Source: Alphaproteobacteria bacterium UBA2966 (lineage in GTDB: Bacteria > Pseudomonadota > Alphaproteobacteria > UBA2966). Taken from it: 18,667 nucleotides of DNA. This document shows positions 14,019-18,667 of the stretch, in pieces. The translations under genes were made by a program, and so were the position numbers. The stretch is from the NCBI GenBank assembly GCA_002348365.1, contig DEBC01000080.1, positions 1 to 18,667 on the forward strand. Direction: 5' to 3'. The number at the start of each line of letters is the position of its first letter. Position 1 is the stretch's first letter. The notes under the pieces are model-generated. The model saw nothing but the letters and a program-made list of their open reading frames with translations. It did not search any database and was not told the DNA's origin.

Positions 14019-15062
14019 TTAACTGAACTTGTCGTAGCGAATAGCTGCCGGCGTCAGTTTGGCCTCCATCACCAAGGACCGCAGAGTGGCGTCGACCATG
14101 GGCGGCGGACCCGCCAGGTAAGCCATCACGTTTTCCCAACGTCCAGCCATCTGGCGCATCGTCGCTTCGTGAACGAACCCTTCATCGAAACGCAGTCCGC
14201 TGTGGGCGTCGACCAGATCGGTGGACGTCGCGGCATCCGAAAGGACAACCGTGATTCGCAATTTATCCGGAGCCTTACGCGCGTATTCCTTCAGCCTCTC
14301 GAGAAGATAGATGTCGCGCTCAGTGCGGACTCCGAAAAAGAGATCACCCTCGTACGTATAGAAGTGTCCCGCCTCCATCGCATGCTCGAGAATCGAGAGC
14401 ATCGGTGCGAGTCCCGAACCGCCAGCAATGCAGACAAGATTGTTCGGCAGCGATGGCGCATAGGTCGCGACACCGAGCGGACCGAACAAATCGAGATCCG
14501 AACCGGTACGATCGCCCGCGAACAGCCAGTTCGTGAAGCCACCGTCGGGCACCTGTTTGACCACGAATTCGAGCGTCTCGGTGCTGGCGTGGTAGTCGGA
14601 CATGGAATATGCCCGCTGCCCTTCGACCACCTCTGTTCCGACGAGCATGAATTGTCCCGCATTGAATGAAATCGATGAGCCGACGGACACCTCGAACCGG
14701 CATACATCGTGCGTGAGCGTCTCGAATCTGGTGATACGGCCTGACATCCGCCCGGGCACGGGAACCTCGTCCGGTAGCGGATCGACCTTGGCGCGTACAC
14801 CGATGGTGCAGTCCGACCGTGGCGATGCCTGGCACATGAGAAATTCGGATTTCTCTTCCTTGACGTAGGCACGACCCGGAGCCTCCTGCCAGCCTTCATC
14901 AAGCTCGCCCTTGCCCAGCTCGGCCTTACAGGTGCCGCAAGTGCCACTGCCGCACTCAAATGGCAGGCCAACGCCGGCGCGAAGCCCGGCATGCAGGATC
15001 TTCTCACCCTCGGCGCAGTCGAACTCGAAGGGCTCGCCGCGGGTGCGAACGGAAATCTTCAC
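14019..15062 (-). CDS. NAD(P)H ferredoxin reductase, [2Fe-2S]-FAD type
   Basis: The 347-residue protein has three domains in the order ferredoxin, FAD, NAD. The plant-type [2Fe-2S] ligands are Cys37, Cys42, Cys45 and Cys77 (CGSGTCGTC then LMCQ). RAYSMSDY at 150-157 binds FAD. GGSGLAPMLSI (214-224) and AGPPPMVDA (about 317-325) form the pyridine nucleotide site. This is the layout of reductases in multicomponent oxygenases such as toluene 4-monooxygenase TmoF and methanesulfonate monooxygenase MsmD. The start is GTG at 15062 without a clear ribosome binding site; it may be coupled to the 59-residue gene ending 32 bases upstream. It should feed electrons from NAD(P)H through the downstream ferredoxin. 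Confidence 0.92.
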   Translation of the reverse strand: MKISVRTRGEPFEFDCAEGEKILHAGLRAGVGLPFECGSGTCGTCKAELGKGELDEGWQEAPGRAYVKEEKSEFLMCQASPRSDCTIGVRAKVDPLPDEVPVPGRMSGRITRFETLTHDVCRFEVSVGSSISFNAGQFMLVGTEVVEGQRAYSMSDYHASTETLEFVVKQVPDGGFTNWLFAGDRTGSDLDLFGPLGVATYAPSLPNNLVCIAGGSGLAPMLSILEHAMEAGHFYTYEGDLFFGVRTERDIYLLERLKEYARKAPDKLRITVVLSDAATSTDLVDAHSGLRFDEGFVHEATMRQMAGRWENVMAYLAGPPPMVDATLRSLVMEAKLTPAAIRYDKFS

Positions 15063-15094
15063 GTGCGAATAATTGGGCTAGCTATTGCCGGAAC

Positions 15095-15274
15095 TCAGCC
15101 GCCCCGTTCGAGCCAGGAGACGAATCCCCACAGACCCAGCGCAGCACCGACAAGCAACACACCGATGATCGTTATCAGGCATCCGTGTTTGCCAAGGAAG
15201 GTTTGGTCCTGAGAATCCTGGCCGTCGCCACCGCCGCCACCATCTCCACCACCGTTCTGATTCTCGTCGCTCAT
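15095..15274 (-). CDS. Small single-pass membrane protein, 59 residues
   Basis: This gene is easy to miss because of its size. The ATG at 15274 has an excellent ribosome binding site, GGGAGG, five bases upstream. The product starts MSDENQNGGG, with a Gly/Asp/Gln-rich segment to about residue 24, then FLGKHG, then one hydrophobic helix (residues 32-54, CLITIIGVLLVG through GFVSWL), and ends LERGG. There is no lipobox. By the positive-inside rule the topology is ambiguous. It lies between the cyclic-nucleotide-binding gene and the reductase on the same strand. It may anchor or organise part of the electron-transfer system at the membrane, but that is speculation and I know no named family. Confidence 0.75.
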   Translation of the reverse strand: MSDENQNGGGDGGGGGDGQDSQDQTFLGKHGCLITIIGVLLVGAALGLWGFVSWLERGG

Positions 15275-15420
15275 CGATGCCTCCCTCAGGTTCTGCCCTC
15301 ATGAAACTTGCTCGTTCGGGCTTTGAAACACGGGCCTTCGCATCCCACTGAGGAGAAGGTTACGGCGGCGGGGCACGGTCTGCAACCGCACCGTACGCGC
15401 TTGACGAACAGGCGCAGCCG

Positions 15421-15861
15421 TCAGGATGTCTGCGAGATTCTGAACTTTGGTTTCCGGGGCGCGCGCCGCCAGTCCGCCCAATTCACTTCGTCCCTGGGCG
15501 TCGACGCATCGCGTGTCATGTGGCGAAACCGCTTGCACAAGACCTTGATCACACCTTTGACCGTCGGGTCCACGGTCTCCAATCGACGCTGGAATTCGCT
15601 GCGCGATATGGCAACCACTTCAGTCGGTTCCGTCGCGATCGCCGTCGCGGTGCGCGGACTGTAATCGATAAGGGCCAGTTCGCCAAAGATCTCGTTCTGG
15701 CCAAGCGCCGCAACCACGGTTGGCGCGCCGCTCATCGAGCCTTTGCGAATCTCGACCTTGCCACGGCGGATCAGATAAGCCTCTTCGCCCGCGTGTCCTT
15801 CTTCGAAAACGATCTTGTTGGCGGGCAGCCATACCCTCCGAAATGCATGTCCCTCGCTCAT
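15421..15861 (-). CDS. Stand-alone cyclic nucleotide-binding (cNMP) domain protein
   Basis: The 146-residue product is a single cNMP-binding beta-roll with C-terminal helices. The phosphate-binding cassette region reads FGELALIDYSPRTATAIA, in which FGE-(A)LAL is followed by R-T-A; NKIVFEEGHAGEEAYLIRRGKVEI forms the first strands. There is no CRP/FNR winged-helix domain after it: only about 40 residues remain, ending in a basic tail (WRRAPRKPKFR). It therefore should not bind DNA in the CRP manner and may act as a partner or sensory protein, binding cAMP, cGMP or another ligand. The frame is open to an ATG at 15879, but ATG 15861 has GGGGGG upstream and matches similar proteins. Its place between the dehydrogenase and the reductase suggests a role in this operon. 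Confidence 0.85.
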   Translation of the reverse strand: MSEGHAFRRVWLPANKIVFEEGHAGEEAYLIRRGKVEIRKGSMSGAPTVVAALGQNEIFGELALIDYSPRTATAIATEPTEVVAISRSEFQRRLETVDPTVKGVIKVLCKRFRHMTRDASTPRDEVNWADWRRAPRKPKFRISQTS

Positions 15862-15992
15862 GCTCAAGCCCCCCGGCATGTTGGAAGAGCCGACGCGGGA
15901 TGACTCTACGCGCCGCCGCTTATCACCCGGTCAAGGGACAGGGTTATCGGGAAGTAAAAATAGATCTGACCACTACCATAGTGAGAATATTA

Positions 15993-18437
15993 CTATGCCC
16001 GAAGTGCCTCATTCTCAGGATCGTACGGGCTGTCGGCGATGATGCGTGCGGGCCGCAGTTGATCGAGAACCCGTACCTGGCACTCGCGACCGATCTCTGC
16101 CGCATCGGAGCGAACGTAGCCGAGCATCAGGGACTTCTTCACATAGTGTCCATATCCACCGGCGGTTCCCCGGCCGACGACTTGGCCGTCCATGATTACT
16201 GGCTCGTTTCCGAACGGGTCGGCGTCGTCAGCGTCGATCTCGATCGTACAGAACGTGTTGGGGACTCCCGCCTGTTGTTGCGCAATGAGGGCTTCCCGCC
16301 CCATGAAAGCAGGCTTGTTCAGGCGCACAAATCGCTCCAGGCCGGCTTCAAAGACGGTGTTCTCCTGATTGAGGTCTGTCGACCAGAGCCTGTATGACTT
16401 TTCCAGGCGCATGGAATCCATGGCCCGCATCCCCACGAGACCGATCCCGTGCTCGGCGCCCGCGTCCATGAGCGCATCGAACAGATGATTCTGATATTCG
16501 ATGGGATGGTGCAGTTCCCAACCCAGCGAACCCACGAAGTTAACCCGCAACGCGCGCACGCCGGGACAGTATCCGATGGGAATCTCCTGTGCCGTGAGCC
16601 ACGGAAACGCCTCGTTGGAAACGTCGGCGTCTGCGAGCTTCTCGAGAATGTTGCGCGACTCCGGTCCGGCCAGCACGAACACGCCATACTGCGTGGTCGT
16701 GTCTTTGAGATAGACCGAGGCGTCCGCCGGCAGGAGCTTTGTCAGGAAGTCGAGATCGTAATCGTGTGCGGCACCCGAACTAATCAGGAAGAACCGCTCA
16801 CCCCATGGTCCGTCGCTCAGTCGTGTGATGGTGAATTCGGACCGCACCGAACCCGATGGATTGAGGGCGTGCGCCAGGGTGAGACGCCCCACGCCCTTTG
16901 GCACGTTATTGGCGACGATCTGGTCCAGCCAATCGCGGGCGCCGGGACCCTCGACTTCGAACTTCGAGAAAGATGACAGTTCGATCAAACCAGCCTGTTC
17001 CCGGGTGGTGCGCACCTCGTTGCCGACGTGCTCAAACCAGTTTGAGCGGCGGAATGAGTAATCGTCCTTCGCGTAGACGCCATCCGGCGCGAACCAGTTC
17101 GGCCGCTCCCAGCCGAATCGCTGGCCCCACACCGCACCTCTCGTGTCCAGGCGATCGTAGCAAGGCGGGGCTTTCGCCGGCCGGCACCCCGGGCGCTCTT
17201 CCATCGGGTAGTGGATGATGAACACGTGCTCGTAGGCTTCCTGGTTCTTGAGCTTGGCGAAATTCTTGGACACAACGCCGAAACGGCGAGGATCGACGCC
17301 GATCATGTCCACGCTGGGCTCGCCTTCGACCATCCATTCGGCGAGCTGCCAGCCACCGCCACCGGCAGCCGTGATACCAAAACTGTGACCTTCCGAGAGC
17401 CAGAAGTTGGGCAAACCAAATGCCGGCCCGACCATCGGATTGCCGTCTGGCGTGTAGGCGATCGGACCGTTGATGATCTGCTTGATGCCCGCGTTCTCGA
17501 ATGACGGCACGCGATTGGCCGCCGCCATGACATGGACAAGAAGACGTTCGAGATCACCAGGGAAAAGGTCTTTTTCGAAGGTGTCCGGCACCCCGTGAAC
17601 GAAGCACGCCGGCGCACCCAGTTCATACGGCCCGAGAAGCCAGCCCATGCGCTCTTCGCGGAAATAATATGACGCATCCGATTCACGAAGGATGGGCAAC
17701 TCGTGGTTGCCGGCTTCGCGATACTCTTTCAGCTCCGCAACCTCGTCGGTGACGATGTACTGGTGCTCAACGGGAACCGAGGGGATCTCAAGACCAACCC
17801 AGCTTGCCGTCGTGCGCGCGTAATTCCCGGTGGCGCAGACAACGTGCTCACACGTGATATCGCCCTTCGCGGTCTTGACGATCCACTCGAGGGAGTCGGT
17901 GCGTTCGATTCCCGTCACCTCGGTCTGCCGGTAGATCTCCGCGCCCATGTTTCGGGCGCCGCGCGCCATCGCCATGGTGACGTCGGCGGGTGCAATATGA
18001 CCGTCCGTTGGGTGCCAGAGGGCACCGACGAGGCCTTCCGTCTCGCACAAGGGCCACAGCTTCTTGATCTCATCCACACCGATCAGGTGGCTCTCCACTC
18101 CGATCGTCTCGGCCGTGCACTGATAACTGCGGTATTCGTCCATGCGATCACGATTGGTCGCCAGGCGAAGATTACCCGTGACGTGCAGGCCGACGTCCTG
18201 GCCGGTTTCTTCTTCCAGGGTCTTGTAGAGCTCGACCGAATACTGATGCAGCTGGCCGACCGAGTAGCTCATGTTGAATAAGGGCAGAAGGCCTGCCGCA
18301 TGCCAGGTGGATCCGGCGGTGAGCTCGGTCCGCTCCACTAGCACGACATCCGTCCATCCCTTCTTCGCCAGGTGGTAGAGGACGCTCACCCCGTTTACGC
18401 CGCCACCGATCACCACGACTCGCGCTTGCGATTTCAT
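15993..18437 (-). CDS. Dimethylglycine/sarcosine dehydrogenase-like flavoprotein with GcvT domain
   Basis: From ATG 18437 this is an 814-residue two-part enzyme. The N-terminal half is a DAO-type FAD oxidoreductase: VVVIGGGVNGVSVLYHLAKK near the start and GSTWHAAGL with the histidine (residue 46) that binds FAD covalently in dimethylglycine and sarcosine dehydrogenases. After an FAO middle region, the C-terminal half is a GcvT fold with the tail barrel domain, which captures the released one-carbon unit on tetrahydrofolate. In that half VRSEFTITR has Glu where related enzymes usually show Asp. The start at 18452 is rejected because GGGGAGG precedes 18437. It opens the - strand operon behind a 230-base leader. 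Substrate may be dimethylglycine, sarcosine or another N-methyl amino acid. Confidence 0.9.
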   Translation of the reverse strand: MKSQARVVVIGGGVNGVSVLYHLAKKGWTDVVLVERTELTAGSTWHAAGLLPLFNMSYSVGQLHQYSVELYKTLEEETGQDVGLHVTGNLRLATNRDRMDEYRSYQCTAETIGVESHLIGVDEIKKLWPLCETEGLVGALWHPTDGHIAPADVTMAMARGARNMGAEIYRQTEVTGIERTDSLEWIVKTAKGDITCEHVVCATGNYARTTASWVGLEIPSVPVEHQYIVTDEVAELKEYREAGNHELPILRESDASYYFREERMGWLLGPYELGAPACFVHGVPDTFEKDLFPGDLERLLVHVMAAANRVPSFENAGIKQIINGPIAYTPDGNPMVGPAFGLPNFWLSEGHSFGITAAGGGGWQLAEWMVEGEPSVDMIGVDPRRFGVVSKNFAKLKNQEAYEHVFIIHYPMEERPGCRPAKAPPCYDRLDTRGAVWGQRFGWERPNWFAPDGVYAKDDYSFRRSNWFEHVGNEVRTTREQAGLIELSSFSKFEVEGPGARDWLDQIVANNVPKGVGRLTLAHALNPSGSVRSEFTITRLSDGPWGERFFLISSGAAHDYDLDFLTKLLPADASVYLKDTTTQYGVFVLAGPESRNILEKLADADVSNEAFPWLTAQEIPIGYCPGVRALRVNFVGSLGWELHHPIEYQNHLFDALMDAGAEHGIGLVGMRAMDSMRLEKSYRLWSTDLNQENTVFEAGLERFVRLNKPAFMGREALIAQQQAGVPNTFCTIEIDADDADPFGNEPVIMDGQVVGRGTAGGYGHYVKKSLMLGYVRSDAAEIGRECQVRVLDQLRPARIIADSPYDPENEALRA

Positions 18438-18667
18438 CGCCGTCCTCCCCATAACACCCGGCGGAGCACTCTGCTCGCCGCGGCCTCATCCTTTAGCTCT
18501 ACTCCGCCACGGACTTGTCCGGGCGCGACCTTCCCTATTCGAATTGCGCCGCCGGAATTTCCACAAAATGGCGCGCAGAGAGGTCTCACTGGAGGTGATT
18601 CGGAGAAAATTGCAAGGATATTTTGTGCTACGCGCCGGCTCAAATTTACACTAATTTTCTGGCGGTC
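18438..18667 (-). promoter_or_regulatory. Leader and candidate promoter of the dehydrogenase operon
   Basis: On the - strand TTGAGC (18638-18643) and TATCCT (18615-18620) are 17 bases apart and match sigma-70 boxes at four of six positions each. The implied leader is about 170 bases. Near its end GGCGGAG (18502-18508) and CTCCGCC (18460-18466) can pair over 35 bases, just upstream of the ribosome binding site, and GGAC-TT-GTCC (18511-18520) forms an adjacent small hairpin. No known riboswitch class is recognised. Confidence 0.4.

Noticed and set aside
15308..15664. 118-codon + strand frame opposite the cNMP protein
   Set aside because: Antisense to a clear cNMP-binding domain and without a domain or ribosome binding site of its own.

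Overview
The window looks like a GC-rich (about 60 percent by eye) alphaproteobacterial chromosome segment, probably from a free-living, metabolically versatile Rhodospirillales- or Rhizobiales-like organism. The grounds are GC-rich third codon positions, hut, N-methyl-amino-acid and Rieske-oxygenase genes with alphaproteobacterial flavour, a Zur-box-like palindrome of the alphaproteobacterial kind and GC-rich intergenic hairpins. The exact taxon cannot be read from the sequence. I see no tRNA, rRNA, CRISPR array, insertion sequence or phage gene.

Left part, mainly + strand: a flavin reductase-like protein is translationally coupled to a LinB/DhaA-type haloalkane dehalogenase (3-1612). A 375-base gap carries a Zur-like palindrome over a possible -10 element. 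It precedes folE, two small ORFs with good ribosome binding sites, a possible 32-codon ORF and a DUF1826 gene (1988-3871), which together look like a zinc-responsive operon. After a nearly empty 0.5 kb come, on the - strand, a RidA-like gene lacking the catalytic Arg and a short ORF that appears to be an in-frame hutI'-'hutH deletion scar. The divergent intact hutF (5231-6604) supports a once larger histidine-utilisation locus.

Middle, + strand: a GcvT-fold protein resembling DMSP demethylase DmdA (6781-8112) ends in a strong terminator. It is followed by a DUF3291 protein and a DSD1-type PLP aldolase of the D-threonine/3-hydroxy-D-aspartate aldolase family (8221-9823).

Right part, all - strand, read from high to low coordinates: a dimethylglycine/sarcosine dehydrogenase-like flavoprotein with a GcvT half (18437-15993), a lone cyclic-nucleotide-binding domain protein, a previously uncalled 59-residue single-TM protein, a ferredoxin-NAD(P)H reductase, a Rieske ferredoxin, and two tandem paralogous Rieske oxygenase alpha/beta pairs (13489-9906). 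A promoter-like sequence with a perfect 8-bp inverted repeat precedes the first oxygenase pair.

Taken together the right and middle parts look like an undescribed catabolic module: one reductase and one ferredoxin feeding two oxygenases, with two folate-type (GcvT-fold) demethylating enzymes and an aldolase nearby. My inference is degradation of methylated small molecules (N-methyl or S-methyl compounds, or sulfonates). The substrate cannot be determined from sequence. HutF and the aldolase deal with small nitrogenous carbon sources, which fits a scavenging lifestyle.
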